Of a stretch of DNA of 64,000 nt, positions 32,471-44,203 are shown one piece after another; position 1 is the stretch's first letter, and each line of letters starts with the position of its first letter. This DNA comes from Isoetes taiwanensis (lineage: Eukaryota > Streptophyta > Lycopodiopsida > Isoetales > Isoetaceae). The notes beneath the pieces are model-generated. The model was not told the origin of the DNA and did not search any database. It saw only the letters and a program-made list of their open reading frames with translations. Location of the stretch: assembly GCA_021234155.1 (NCBI GenBank), contig JAJEKV010000111.1:1556968-1620967 (forward strand), given 5' to 3'. Both the position numbers and the translations under genes were made by a program.

Positions 32471-33205
32471 CTATCCATAGCATTTATTTTGAACCCTATA
32501 GTTCTATCTATTCATTATGCATTATGAATGTCGCCTCCGCGATGTAACTCCATAGTCACCATTCGTTAAGGATAGCATTCTCACCCAGGAGCCTATGGAT
32601 AGATATCCTTCCACCGTCAGATCGATCGGTCGTTGAATTGTAAGAATGAATGGCAGGGAGCAATACGATGAATGGGAAGAGCTGAAAAGTAGGAAAACTT
32701 CAGAATGAAAATTTGGGTAGTAAAAACATGGCATGTAACGTCGTTTGCTTTGCGCACATCGCCTCGCCCGTTGTTGCTTAACTCTATGCTTTCGCCCATA
32801 AAAACACGTACACTATTGGAGACTTGAATTCCAAATGAAGAGCGAAGGCGGAGAGGATGCACCTAGCGGCGCTAATGTGAACAATGGAAATCTTGGTGCC
32901 AAAATTTGATAAGGTGGTTGGTGCATGTGGGCATGTGCACAGTAGGCGGGAAAAGTAGCCATTATTTTGGTCCGCGATACGATTTTCGAAAAATGCGGGC
33001 CATTAATGTGGTTGCAATGAATGCACAAACATGTCCTATGAAATTTCGCCATGTGGATGCCAAGTAAGCCTGCTCCTCTTTCTACTTGCCAACTAATACT
33101 GACTTTGAAAAAAAATGCGCAAACATCATTGGTCGCGAGAAACATGACGTGGAATTCTGGCATCCAAGATATGGGCCATTTTGAGACCCCAAGTCCGCCC
33201 TAATG

Positions 33206-33430
33206 TGATGTGCAGGTCCAGGGGGGATGCACACTTCGGTATTCTCTGTGGAGCGTGGGTTTTTTTGCGGGAACGTTTAGCAGCCCTGCGTTGTTCAAAC
33301 CCCTTGCCGAGATTTTATCGCTAGGGTTTTTCCTCGAAAACCCGAAAGGGCGGGGTTTTTTAATCCCGACGATAAGCTCTCGGCAGGTACACTAGCCAAC
33401 ATCTGTAGCACACAATTTTATTTGGGGTCC
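33206..33430 (+). repeat. Dispersed repeat family R1, right part of interrupted copy
   Basis: Resumes with TGATGTGC and is collinear with about 53090-53310: GGAGCGTGGGTTTTT, TTTAGC..CCCTGC, ACCCCTTG.CG, TTTTTAATCCC.A.GATAAG and GTAGCA.ACAATTTTA. Confidence 0.65.
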
Positions 33431-33534
33431 AGGTGTTATAACTGGATATTCCCTATGTTTTTTATTTTTTGGGTAGCCTGCGATGTGCAGCTACCCACCC
33501 TATACCATTGTAGAAAAAACTGCTGAGATGAATG

Positions 33535-33760
33535 AAAAGCCTATCTCTCAGCAGTATCCATGGCTTCTATTCTTTGATCTCATGCGGAGGACGGGCTTCT
33601 TCTTGCATGAGCTACTGTTTCTTGGCCATTCATATCCTTTCTAACCTCTTCTATCTTTGCCCTTTTGTCCGGCATAGGACAATCTTCAACCTTTCTCCTC
33701 GGATCTAGTATTTGAAGTTCTCTGGTATCGGGATGTTGTTGGTTTCATGCAAGTCGCAGT
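33535..33760 (+). repeat. Second R1-related segment
   Basis: CTCTCAGCAGTATCCATGGC, then TGATCTCATGC.GAGGA.GGGCTTCTTCTTG, TTTTGTCCGGCATAGGACAA and CTCTGGTATCGGGATGTTG match 52530-52720 in order. Function unknown. It may be a structured or non-coding part of the same repeat. Confidence 0.6.
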
Positions 33761-35504
33761 GCAAGAATCGAAATATACTGATTGCAGAATGTGCTTTATA
33801 TGTGGCACTATTAGGTTATCTGATTCAAGGTTCAAATACAGATTTTTAGAGACAATTCCTAGGTATATCATCACATGTACTGCCCATGTTAAAGTGTTCT
33901 GTTTCTCATAACTTCAGGCCCTAAAGTAGCAAAATCTTCTTCTCGGGCTTTATATTTTCCTTCTGCGTTGTGTAGTATACAGATTATATGGTACGATGTT
34001 TCATAGGACATTTGTCAAAAATTTGAACAAAGGGTTGCCTTTTTTATGATGTAGAAATGGGACTTCTGAAGAACATCCTGTGTGCCATAACTATCTGGTG
34101 ATGCAAGCCTATGCTTTATGCGCACTAGAGCTCTCAGTACAACTGCAAAATGGCATCTTGAAACTTATTTTGGAATCGTTAAAGACTTTAAGGGTTCAAA
34201 AGCAGAGTTGATGGCACTTTATGCAGGTTCACATTCTGGAATCCTTTAAGACTGTAGGGGCTCAAAAGCACAAAGTTGATTGCAGACTATCCTGTATTTT
34301 CTGCAGTATTTTGAGCATCTATGGCAATGAAAGCTGCTACAAAACGGCTCTTCTTATTGGGTCTCTGGTCTAAGAAAGAACGAGTAACTAATTCTTTGAA
34401 TGTGTCAATGTACTAACTCCTAATTTATTGCTCTTAGTCATGAGCAACAGTTTGATGCTTCCTTTTGCCTTTGCCAAAGGTCTAACAAGAATAAAATGAA
34501 AATGGTTCCATGTGCTCCAAGAACAAGGTGTGCCTCTTATGGTTTTGCTTGCTACTTCTTTGCTGCTTCTTTGCCATTTCAATGTCTCTTGAATAGCTAT
34601 TCCTGAATCGGTAAGATACAAGATTCTAATCAAGTCAATTAAATAGATAATTTGAAACAAGTATGGTAACACCACTTTATGGGTACCACTAACTTAGACT
34701 TGGAAACCAGCATTGCAATTGATGCAGGGTTATCTAACATTTTGAAATAATTTGCTAGATACACCAACAAGGCAACCCAGTCCGACCATGAATAGAACAA
34801 CGTTAGGAAAAGGCAAGTTAGAGGTAATGTTTCCTTGCATTTTGAAGAGGCTTGCTGCCTGGAATTTGAGATGCAAGATGTGGGCTCTAGAGATTGCTCA
34901 AATTCAAATATCATCGCATTGTTGAAGGCACTATCTTATATAAAAGAAAATGAAATGTATTTTTGGTTAGTGGTGAAAGCATATTTGGAAGTGCACAGTT
35001 AAAAGATGTATTCAAGTCGCATATTTTGGTTTATCATGCAAAATTCAAGACAAAGAGCAGAACTACATTTTCTTACTTTAGTGCATTCTAGGATGCCCAA
35101 ACTTTGGGTTGTCCCTAAAAGGGCATACACTTGGTGGGTGAATGCAAGCCTAAGTCTCGATTGTATCTAATTGGATTAGTCAATCTAGCTAATTTTACTT
35201 ATGCATGAACAATTAAATTAACAAGGCAAAGTTTTTAATATGTACAAGAAATATATCGTGGTGGCCAAGGCGCCGCAAGCCTTTCTCTTTCCCAACCCCT
35301 TTGGTTTCATATCCCCTGGCCCTGTATTCACAGCCTTTATCTACTCATTTACAACATGAAATTCATCTGCCAACGAACATGTATCAATTGACAACAAACG
35401 TTTATAATCTAAGAACACGCAGGATTTCAACCCACACTATTGCCTCTGCTCTATGGGTGTTGTAGTCGACAACTATTGGGAGTCCCACTAACCCAATTTT
35501 TTCC
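33761..35504. other. No gene recognised
   Basis: Two adjoining minus-strand frames (34388-34675 and 34639-34914) are open but match nothing I know. The motif GGAATC.TT.AAGACT occurs twice near 34172 and 34238. No RNA gene or element boundary is seen. Confidence 0.35.
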
Positions 35505-35940
35505 TTGAGAATCTCAACTATCGTTTTTTTTTTCCTTCAGAGCAGTCCAGCATATGATGACATTTGGATATGCTATGCCGAGCTGGTCCATCCTGGACAG
35601 CCCCTGCATGAGATGTTGAGCACAGCCTCGATACGGATGTTGGGATCATACCTTCAAGAGGTCATGGATCGCCGAGATCAGCTTGGTCCTCAGGCACTTG
35701 TTTGATATGTGTACATATTTCTATCCTCCCATGATAGATCTTTGTACAGTTTGACATCAACCATATTCCTGTCATGGTTTCCCCCCCAAAAAACCCGTCG
35801 GGACGGGGCTTTTTTAACCCGGACAGTAATATGCCTGTTGCGCCTCCTTTTTGCGTCCCATAGGCCAATTGGTCCTCATGGGCGATAAAAACTATATTCT
35901 ATTCTATTCTATTCTATTCTATTCTATTCTATTCTATTCT
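35505..35940 (+). mobile_element. 5'-truncated LINE with TTCTA-repeat tail
   Basis: An open frame to the stop at 35703-35705 encodes HPGQPLHEMLSTASIRMLGS and YLQEVMDRRDQLG. It is homologous to the last residues encoded on the minus strand at about 49700-49610 (VPGQPLHQLL, LLGSYLQEVMDA). The 3' untranslated part contains AAAAAACCCGTCGGGACGGGG, a potential stem, then GGCCAATTGGTCC and GCGATAAAAAC, and ends in about ten ATTCT repeats. The body is a short C-terminal stub, so the copy is dead on arrival. Confidence 0.75.
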
Positions 35941-35941
35941 T
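35891..35941 (+). repeat. (ATTCT)n pentanucleotide repeat, LINE tail
   Basis: About ten uninterrupted ATTCT units immediately after the LINE 3' untranslated region, in place of a poly(A) tail. Confidence 0.9.
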
Positions 35942-38139
35942 TGAGAATGAGATGCCATAAGTCCTTTTCAATTGTTCATTTTTGGCACGTCTTCTTTCAC
36001 TAAATCTAGAATGCCCAATAATATTCAATAACTTAATAACAAACTACAAATGAAGAGGTTTAAATTGCTATTGTAGGAAGAGTTTACAAAGTTCAATGTA
36101 ACTTGAAGTACTAAGTTCTTTAAAGTTTGTTTGCTATTGACATTTACAAAGATAATATACGCAATGCAATAATACCCTAAATTTTTGGTTTTGCACCACA
36201 AGGCACTACCTTCAGAAGCTTGATCCTACTTTGCTACCAAATGATCTAAGCTTTGCATGTCTTTTAAAAGCTAGTCTTGTTACCTTGCATAAACAATATG
36301 CAAGCATTAATATGTAACTTTGTAATACGTACTAGGAACGTGTGCCCGGCAATGCCGGGCTTTAGCTGAGGACGTATGGAATGGGGCATAATGGATTTTG
36401 TACGTGGAAGAAGACGTTGTATACATCTCTTGTCTATAGATAGATTAGAGTGGAAAGATGTGCAATTGTTGTTGAAGTGGGAGCGAGAATAGTAAGAGAA
36501 CAGTATAAAAGATGCGCTAAGCCAATGAACCACCACAAATTCATAAGTTATGATGAAAACATGGATCTGTTACTTGCATATGTTAAATGAAGATGGTGGG
36601 TAATAGCGGATCATTATTGCTTATTCCATCAAGTAATATTAGTAGAATATACATAAAATACAATGTTTGCTCATGTCCATTTTATCACAAACAATTGTCT
36701 TGTGCTTGCCTCATGCAAATGCTAGTGTAAAAAACCACTCTGAGGTTGAGCTTTCTCCAGTTTCAAATATCTCTATGGTCATAATTCTTTGCATATGTGA
36801 TTGCTAATATGCGTGGAATGATCAAGTTGTAGCCAGTCTAAAATGTGGACCAATGTGAATGAAAACGACTAATGCATATACCATCAAAAGCTCACATCAT
36901 ATCAAATGTAGACATAAAGTCCATTCTATCTAGGGTACATATGCATGGTCATCTTTAAAAGTTCAAATTGATTATTTAAAAGAATAAAGTGTATAAACCC
37001 TTTTTTTGTCTCGCAGGGCTATGAGAAAAGCAGGACACAATTTGTGGAGTTGGGCAATTACTTCCTTCTTCTTTCACTTTTATTTATCTCGTGGGTTTAA
37101 GAGTTTATGTTGAACAACAAGAGACAACTTGTGAGCATCCAAACATTTTCTACAAAAAATTCATTATGCCAAGTTGCAACACATTGATTCAGCTTTTTTA
37201 TTTCAACTTGTGAACTGAATAAAAAGGAAATGTCATTATAGTATCAATATTGTGTTCAAGGACTGGAATCTATCTTCTCCTTCGGCAACAACCTCTGCTT
37301 TTGCACCAGCAGCTCCGCTTCATGTTCCTAAGAAAGCTTCCTAACCAGCAGAACTACATCCTAGAGCACAACAGCTCAAGTAGACTTGGGTAAAAGGATC
37401 ACTATACAAAGAATAAAATACTTATTTCTTGAATAGAGCCTATGACAAAGTCATCATGAAAGGAAGTTCACGTGATTCAAATCGTTATTCAAATCAAAGG
37501 GCTCGTCGATTGTCATGATAATAGTAATGTTGCGCTTAGTCTCTGTCTATTGCAAATGGGCACACCTTGATACTCAACAAATAAGCAAGGACTTACTATA
37601 ATAGTTTTGAGACATTTATTCAAATTAAGTAGTAATGCTAATATGTAGCATAATAACAGGGTTTTTTTTTTGTGTTTTTGTACGCTTTTCACAAAGGTTT
37701 TCCTAAGATTTCATGGGCGTATTCGAATGGATGTATTAATGCGTACATCTAGAGTGCACCATTTCTTAGCCGTTGATTTAGCTTTTTTTTTTCAATGGTC
37801 CCACATCCAAGGGCTCACAACAAAAGCCCTCTTTTTTTTTTTAGGGGTTTGAACATGCAAGCCTCATGAATAGCATTTCGTGGCATTCTTGCAAAAAATT
37901 AATGTTCTTGTGATCAGAGTGCTTTAGTGCAGAGGATTATGCGGCCGGATGCTTGCTTCAGCAGTTTGTGCTACATATTCAAAGTTTCCATGACATGGTC
38001 TGTGTTGATATTCTTATTTTCAGTGTGTTGATATTTAGCATGATAAAGTCGAGATGGAGACAGATCTTGCAGTGAAACCCACAGGCCGAAACTGGACCCA
38101 TGAGTTTACATTGTTAAGGAGCAGAATGTTTCTCACACA
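35942..38139. other. No gene recognised
   Basis: AT-rich intergenic sequence. A GC-rich hairpin GCCCGGCAATGCCGGGC lies at 36343-36359. T-runs at 37661-37670 and 37781-37795 may be retroposon tails. No frame with a motif is seen. Confidence 0.4.
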
Positions 38140-38825
38140 AATTGGTCGCCATAGCCAGATGTGTTCAACTTTTTCCCTGCAAAACCCTCTGAGGGATAAG
38201 TGCACCGGTTTAGCCATGCAACCTAGCTAGGCATCGGATTGAGCAGAAAAGCAAAAGGCCTTGAATTTCAATCTGTCACAGAGTTATTAGCTCCGGTCAA
38301 ATGTTATATTCAATTTTTTTCTGCTGTTAATGCTGCAGGCGGCAGCTTGGCCCCTATCAATCAGAATAACTCTTTGAGCTTCGTCTGTCTTCTAGAAAGA
38401 AAAGTGAAGCAGTTATGTAAGTCGTACTTATTGACAAAAGAGGAGTCTGTTTGTTCCATATCTGAAGCTATCACACGCGTCAGATTGATGGCCAAAGGTT
38501 TTGAAAAGGAAGCTGCTACATTCACAGCAAAAGCTTACAAAAATGCAGTAGGTAAACCTGGGGGATTCATATCTGAAGAGATTCAGCCCAATCCAATCAG
38601 TTTTGCATCTTTTTTTGTAAACTGCCATGTTCGAATGCTGAAATCCTAAAGTTGTGCCACCATAGCCAGATCTCCTCAGCTTTTCCCCTGTGTCTTCTCA
38701 ACATCTAGGAACAGCACAGTTAGATTCGGCCAAATCCGATTGATTTTGCATCTGTTTTGGTAAGCTCCCATGATCGAATGCAGATCGAATGCAGAAACCC
38801 TAAAGTAGCCCTAATATCCGGCTCC
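38140..38825 (+). repeat. Internal duplication with a 136-aa open frame
   Basis: Two blocks recur. GCCATAGCCAGAT...TTTTCCC.TG is at about 38150 and 38660. ATTC.GCC.AATCC.AT..TTTTGCATCT..TTT followed by CATG.TCGAATGC..AAA.CCTAAAG is at about 38580 and 38725. An open frame at 38239-38649 runs through the first copies. It has no recognised domain and its end coincides with the repeat, so I treat it as doubtful. Confidence 0.35.
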
Positions 38826-39176
38826 GTCGAAAATCCCATGGTTATTCACGTTTGTTTCTTTGAACTATTTCCATTTAAAATTCAATATCTACCATTATAG
38901 CCCTTCCTTTCAATGTCTACCAATATCTAGCAATGCCCATTCTTAAAAAACTCGTCCTCCCTTTATATCTAGTGCCTAAGGTTGAAACTTTAAAATCTCA
39001 CCCTTCCTTTGAATGTCTAAAATCCTTTAAACTTCAAAATTTAATGCTATTAGAAGCTTGTGTTACTCATATTATTTTTACCATTACGTATTACATATTA
39101 CGTATTACATATTGCTACATGTTTCTACGTATGTTTGCTTTTTTTAGGGGCCGAAGGGCCCAAAAAAATTTTTTTA

Positions 39177-39617
39177 GTACAACAACCAACACATAACTAC
39201 CATTAACATTAATTAACACAACCATTGGGTCCAACACATTTAAATTAAAATCCCCCTTAAACCCCCTTTGGTTTGGGTGCATATTCACACGGGGGGTGAC
39301 ATAGGGCAGCGAGAGCCCTTATAATTATATTTTGCACGTACAAAATCAACACCATATAGTATTTTGGTTGAAATCTTATACAAATTTTGTACTTTCATAC
39401 CCCACAACGAGGAACTTTACGTACGGTGTAGATTAAGGAATAAGGGTGAATATGCCTATCCAAGAGCTCGCTTTCCTGAGAGTCACCCCCATGTGAATAT
39501 GCACCCAAATCAAAAGGGGTTTAAGAATAGAATAGAATAGAATAGTTTTTTTAAATGTGTTGGACCCAATGGTTGTGTTAATTAATGTTAATGGTAGTTA
39601 TGTGTTGGTTGTTGTGC
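39177..39617. mobile_element. MITE with long terminal inverted repeats, 441 bp
   Basis: The first and last 68 bases are almost perfect inverted copies (left end GTACAACAACCAACACAT, right end ATGTGTTGGTTGTTGTGC). A second inverted block further in contains GGGTGCATATTCACA. The element is flanked by TA on both sides (39175-39176 and 39618-39619), compatible with a TA target duplication of the Tc1/mariner type. No coding capacity. The right arm carries a short GAATA repeat absent from the left arm. Confidence 0.8.
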
Positions 39618-39619
39618 TA

Positions 39620-42140
39620 TTATCTAAACATCCAGCAAAACAATCTCATACAGCCAAAAAGAACTTACTCTTACTAAAAGCATAGATAATAGTGATGATT
39701 TTCCAGATCGCCATGTAAGCATCAAATGATTTATTAGTTATCCTGCTTACTGCAATGTCTTTTCTCCAATCATAGCTTTTCAACCATGGCAAATACAGTA
39801 AAAGGCAATTTGACAAAGGCGAAGAGAGTGCAACACTGACTTTGGTCTTTCATGAATTATGTTAGCCCTAGGGTTCATAAAACGATCATGTATTTGCTTG
39901 CGAACTAGTAATCTTGAATTCCCCAACATCTATCACACGGTTATGGCAGTTGTGGCACTGGTGCAGAGGAGCGACTTCGGTTGCATCTATCACCAGCCTC
40001 AATCTTCTCTTCAATTAAAGAATGATACCTCAAAGAATCTTGCCTATAGCAATTATATAGTTTAGAATATAAACCTTGACCTTAGCCAAACATTTTCCTG
40101 AGGGAAAATGTAGTAATTCAGAAGTCTATCACCTTAAAACTTAGGGATCTATTAAAGAACAAGGTTTAATGCATGAATGCGGAAGCAAAGCTTTGCATTG
40201 CCCTAAACTAACGCTTTCAATGGGAGTCGTATAACAATTAAAGCCATAAATAAGGATCAAAGAAGACATATTAATGCCTTTATACATGTACTAGAAAATG
40301 TTCATAGCGGCCTGTGCGAGTGAACTCTCTAATAAATGCCAGCACAAGAATTTGTAGCTTATTTAGATCCACCATTTCAAAGAAAGAAGCAACTGATGGC
40401 ATTTATCCATTGAATAAAAGGTCTTACCTGTGCAACATATATAAAGGTTAGGCTTTGTTTTGACAAACCATCTTACTAGGATTAGCTACTTACAAAGTCA
40501 TATGTCGAAAAAAAAACTCTCTCTAGAAATGAGCAATCAAATGAATAGCCACAAAAAATCCTCTTTAGAATCCTAAAATTTTGAAGATTTTGAACTGATT
40601 TAAGAAAGAGAATCTATTATATCAAGAATTGGACTTGAACCCACTATAAACTGTATCTATCTGTCTATTTATATTATTGAATGCCCCATTTTTATGTGCA
40701 AGCACATATGCCCCACTCTTTAGTTCCAAGCAGTTAATTGAAAATTGTAAAGCATGAACTAAAAAGCACAAAGCAAAGAACGATAAATTATTGTATGTCT
40801 TATTATTATGTGTGCATTCATAGGCCAGTTGATAGATGTTAAAAATGCTTTAAAATTAATTTGATTTCGCTCCATATGCAATGCAAAGTAGATTGTACGT
40901 TCATGTTGTCAATAAAATGCTGCTCCTCCTCCATCTAATCCAATTTCAATACGGGACACACATGAACTAATTAAGAAACAAAACAATAGTCCTTGGACTC
41001 TACTTTATTTCAATACCAATATTCTATTCATTGGTATGAAGGCCACATGTGTAAACTGTGCTTTCATTTCGAAATCAATAACATGTGTAGATAATTTTAA
41101 GTAAGAATGCACTAAGGTAGATTTATAATAACAAATGCATATGTTTAATATACAACCTAGATAGGAATTATCCTTTTATTTCGAGTGATACAATTATTAA
41201 CGTTTAGCATCCTTTTTATTATTCCGAATTCCACTTTGTATAGTAAAAAATATATTCCATATTCTTGTGAGTACATAGCTAGGCATTTTTTGTTGTCAAA
41301 AAAGCACCGACTATTTTTTCTTAAATCTTTTAAGGATGACAAAAGAAGAGCTTTTAGGCAATCCTCTTGGTGCCATGTGAAGAAGAAACCTTATTTGGGT
41401 TGCAAGGAAGACATATGGACAAAAGTGTGGCATCAAATGTGTGACTATAGAAGTTTGACGGTTTTTTCTACGATGTGAAAGGAATCAAAACGTGGACACG
41501 TCCTTTTAGCTCATAGTAATTGTTTTTGCTGATATAAGGCATCTTATGTCACATAGTAAGGTAAAATGCGTGAATTTTCCATAGCTGTGGCAAGTGGGCG
41601 TTGGTTTGGGCGTTGGTTATACGAAGTGCCAAGTGATTAGGATTGCATGATGATGTCATGGCCACTAAAACTATTGATACTTTTGCTTCATTTTGCCATT
41701 AGGAATCTTTAATAAGCAATCTAATAAGCATTTTATAGTCATATATATATAGCCATATCTAGTCTTCCTGCTATTCAAGACTTGAGATCAAAGTAGTTAC
41801 TAGTTTGTACTTGAGGGTCTAGAATGTCGGTGGCTCCATTAGATTACCAAAAGATCCTGTTCAATTTGAATGTTCTACTGCATGATCTAATGCAGAAACT
41901 TCCTTGAGTTTTTTTCTTTTGCAGCAGCAGTGTCAGGGTTGAAAGAATCACAAAATTTGGATAAGCATCAAAAGAAATGTCTATCCTTGCAGTGAAGCAT
42001 CAAGTCGAGATCTCCGTTTGAAGTCTTTTGAAGCAAAAAGAAACAGATCAGAATAAATCTGTTCCTTTACAGCACAACAATCTGAGACCTCGCATGGTTT
42101 GTTAAAACATCTGATACACGATGATCTGATGGCCTGCAGA
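39620..42140. other. No gene recognised; upstream region of the ERF gene
   Basis: AT-rich spacer. A 97-codon frame at 41185-41478 is lysine-rich and overlapped on the minus strand, and I do not support it as a gene. The right end would contain the distal promoter of the ERF gene. Confidence 0.35.
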
Positions 42141-42148
42141 TATATAAG
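42141..42148 (+). promoter_or_regulatory. Candidate TATA box of the ERF gene
   Basis: TATATAAG about 245 bp upstream of the first ATG of the ERF reading frame. Position is compatible with a promoter if there is a long 5' leader, but there is no other support. Confidence 0.3.
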
Positions 42149-42390
42149 TACCAGTGATACAGAGAGTGGAATAGTCTGATAGAGAATCTTGAAGTACAAC
42201 ATGCGTGTCCTTCAAAGAAAGGGTCTAAGTAACGCATTAAGAGAACAGAATTTGCAAGGTATTAGACTGTATGCTTTTCTATATGAATAAATGGCATCCA
42301 ATACAGATGAATTGTTCCAGAAGAGGGACTAAGGAAAGATCTAGTGTTTCAATCTGACAGCCAAATTTAAGAAAGAAATTAGATTAAGAG

Positions 42391-42905
42391 ATGCAAAGGA
42401 TGCAAAGAACAGAGCGAATACCTGTAAGAAACGTGAAGGAATGCAGCTACAAAGGGGTAAGAAAGCGGAGCTGGGGAAAATGGGTAACAGAGATAAGAGA
42501 GCCAAACAAGAGGTCGCGGATATGGCTAGGATCCTTCGAAACGGCGGAGATGGCAGCGAGGGCATACGACGCAGCGGTACTCTGTTTAAGGGCCCTTCTG
42601 CGGCCTTCAATTTCCCAGAATCACTACCAATTCTGCAGCTTCCGCTGCCATCGTCTCCGAAGGCAATACAGGCCATAGCTGCCGCCGCTGCAAGGTCGCC
42701 TCCATTCTGCGATCTTCCGGCACCGGCTCCGCTCGCCGGAGATGCAGGGTCCTCCTTTGCCTTCAACCCTAACCCTAACCCTAATTTTGTGGATCTGCAC
42801 ACTTGGTCTCAGGAAGATTGCTATGCAGATTTGGACTGTTTTCCAAACGTTCAAGTTCCTTTAGAAGTTCATGACATTCCTGATTATAGTCTATGGAACC
42901 CATAG
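42391..42905 (+). pseudogene. AP2/ERF (DREB-type) transcription factor with one-base frameshift
   Basis: The ATG at 42391 follows an in-frame TAA (42385). Residues 20-67 are a near-perfect AP2/ERF DNA-binding domain: [19 protein letters not shown], then [21 protein letters not shown]. Val and the surrounding residues of WVTEIRE favour the DREB side of the family, and the AYDAA.LCLRG-type end resembles group II/A-5. After LCLR the frame ends wrongly; the expected continuation ([11 protein letters not shown]) is read one frame over, so one G is missing near 42589-42592. The second frame stays open for about 105 codons, through a Pro/Ala-rich region and an acidic C-terminus (EVHDIPDYSLWNP), to TAG at 42903. 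A single lesion in otherwise intact coding suggests either a very recent mutation or a base-calling error in GGGG. The full protein would be about 171 aa, nuclear, binding GCC/DRE-type elements. Confidence 0.85.
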
Positions 42906-43555
42906 AGCCTAAGTATTCTAGGGTTCCTGTTCTAAGCCACTTTATACATTGTATTTAAGAGCTAGGCTATACACCGCCGCCATTTACTTGTACCTGTTCT
43001 TAGGTTCTTAGATCGTGGCACTAATTTCAAATGGTTTAGCTCTATATAGTAAGATTCTAATCTCAAAATTTGCATGGAGGATCTTGTTTGGACATACACA
43101 ATCTTATGGTATGTGATTGCTTGTTCAAGCCATAGAGCATTCTTGTGCCTTGAGAAATCAGCCCGCCCCATCCTACCATGGGCAATCGCTTCTTCCCTTT
43201 GAAGGTATTTAAGGCATGGGATGCCGTGGAAATGATTAATCTCTTTACATCCTTCAAATTGCTCGCCTTCTTTGCCTTTTCTCTCGGTATTTGCCTCACC
43301 CCATCTGCCCGGGTCCGCTGGTTTTGTCCTTGCATCCTAGGACTCAATTCCGTGGACTGGACATCTACTGGCCTGGTACTTAAGGGCAATGGGCTCGCCC
43401 CCCGCGTAACTTCAAGGCCACCTACAATTTGATTGAGCTAGACTATTTCACGTGGGAAATAGTAGCTGATACTATCCCGATGCGGCCCAATCTTGGTAGT
43501 GATCAATATCTCTTGGGGTAAGCATTTTGTTACGACATGCTATAAACATCTCACG
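42906..43555. other. 3' flank of the ERF gene and spacer
   Basis: About 42906-43040 is the ERF 3' untranslated region and matches the duplicate at 45012-45225 (GAGCCTAAG.ATTCTAGGGTTC, CATTGTATTTAAGAGCTAG, GGCACTAATTTCAAATG). Open frames on both strands at 43063-43432 have no recognised domain. Confidence 0.5.
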
Positions 43556-43616
43556 GCGCAGCCTCCTTTGTCACCCTAACCCTAATTTTGTGGATATGCA
43601 CAATTGGTCTCGTGAA
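43556..43616 (+). pseudogene. Truncated duplicate of the ERF 3' end, left part
   Basis: GCAGCCTCCTTTGTCACCC and CCTAATTTTGTGGATATGCA match the ERF coding sequence near 42745-42800. It covers only part of the C-terminal region. The match is cut at 43616 by a retroposed insertion and continues at 44908. Confidence 0.8.
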
Positions 43617-43798
43617 GATGATGGCCGCCATGTAGGGTCTCGACGCAGCTTTTCTTCATAACTCGTGGCTCTGTGTCGATTCAGGTGTTCTTTAGTGCGT
43701 TGGAAAGCTAGAGATGTGAGCTTTCCATCGGTATATAGCTCATACAGTTTTGTTGTGTCTATCTAGGCCGGATTTGGAGTTTACAGATTGCGGCTACC

Positions 43799-44203
43799 AT
43801 GGCAAACCCTAGTTTGCCGGCTGAACACGCTCACGCCCAAGAAAGTGTTGACAGGCTTGTGGAGCGTGGTGTTGATCCTCTTTGGGGACATTATCTTCTA
43901 TATCAGGTTTATCCTCCTGGATTCTTGCCAAGTAAGTCTGGTGCATTGTGCATGCCTTGTTGGCTTGCCTTAGAGGATTTTCCACTAGAACTGCAAGTGT
44001 CTGATTTTATGATTGCTATTACCAATGGATTGGGTATGCATCTTGCCCATTCTACGCTAATGGTCCTCGAATTTGTGTATCTCTTCCTACTTGTGTTTCT
44101 ATTCCTCCTCAACAAGAGGGTCAAAAGTGGCCCACTTTTTTCAAATACAAACCACGCCCCGCTTAATGGACCCGAAGCTTGCCAAGATGTTTCCCAATAT
44201 TGA
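43799..44203 (+). pseudogene. Unidentified 134-aa frame in the retroposed insertion
   Basis: ATG in good context (GGCTACCATGGC) about 180 bp from the insertion's 5' end. The protein begins MANPSLPAEHAHAQESVDRL and contains ERGVDPLWGHYLLYQVYPPG. Toward the C-terminus the frame turns hydrophobic (LVFLFLLNKR), probably because the true frame is lost there. Another coding-like stretch follows at 44440-44560 (SRDIARKQELLEEEW, RNLHVAKIARLLNRFGSLR). I do not recognise the family. Shifts between frames make it a relic. Confidence 0.35.

Larger units (their letters stand above)
29343..33205. mobile_element. TIR transposon-like element, 3.86 kb
   Basis: The left end begins CATTAGGGCAGATTTGGGG and the right end is its inverse (CCCCAAGTCCGCCCTAATG). 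Inverted similarity continues through TCTCAAAATGGCC, and again at ATTCCACGTCAT. The flanks join perfectly when compared with the uninterrupted paralogue at about 53091-53096 (TATTGG followed by TGATGTGC), so the boundaries are supported independently. No target-site duplication is evident. The interior holds a 190-bp tandem array and an unrecognised open frame but no transposase motif I can see, so this is probably a non-autonomous, Mutator- or other TIR-class element. Confidence 0.7.

Noticed and set aside
36335-36362. Rho-independent terminator-like GC hairpin
   Set aside because: Such terminators are bacterial. In this plant context it is an isolated palindrome without a T-run.
38239-38649. 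136-codon open frame as a gene
   Set aside because: Its end coincides with a local duplication, it has no domain, and the strand composition is not convincingly coding.
41185-41478. 97-codon frame upstream of the ERF gene
   Set aside because: AT-driven lysine/serine-rich composition and a competing antisense frame. No motif.
42580-42600. Programmed -1 ribosomal frameshift in the ERF gene
   Set aside because: The heptamer at the site (T TTA AGG) does not fit the X XXY YYZ slippery rule. Plant ERF genes are not known to use frameshifting. A one-base deletion is simpler.
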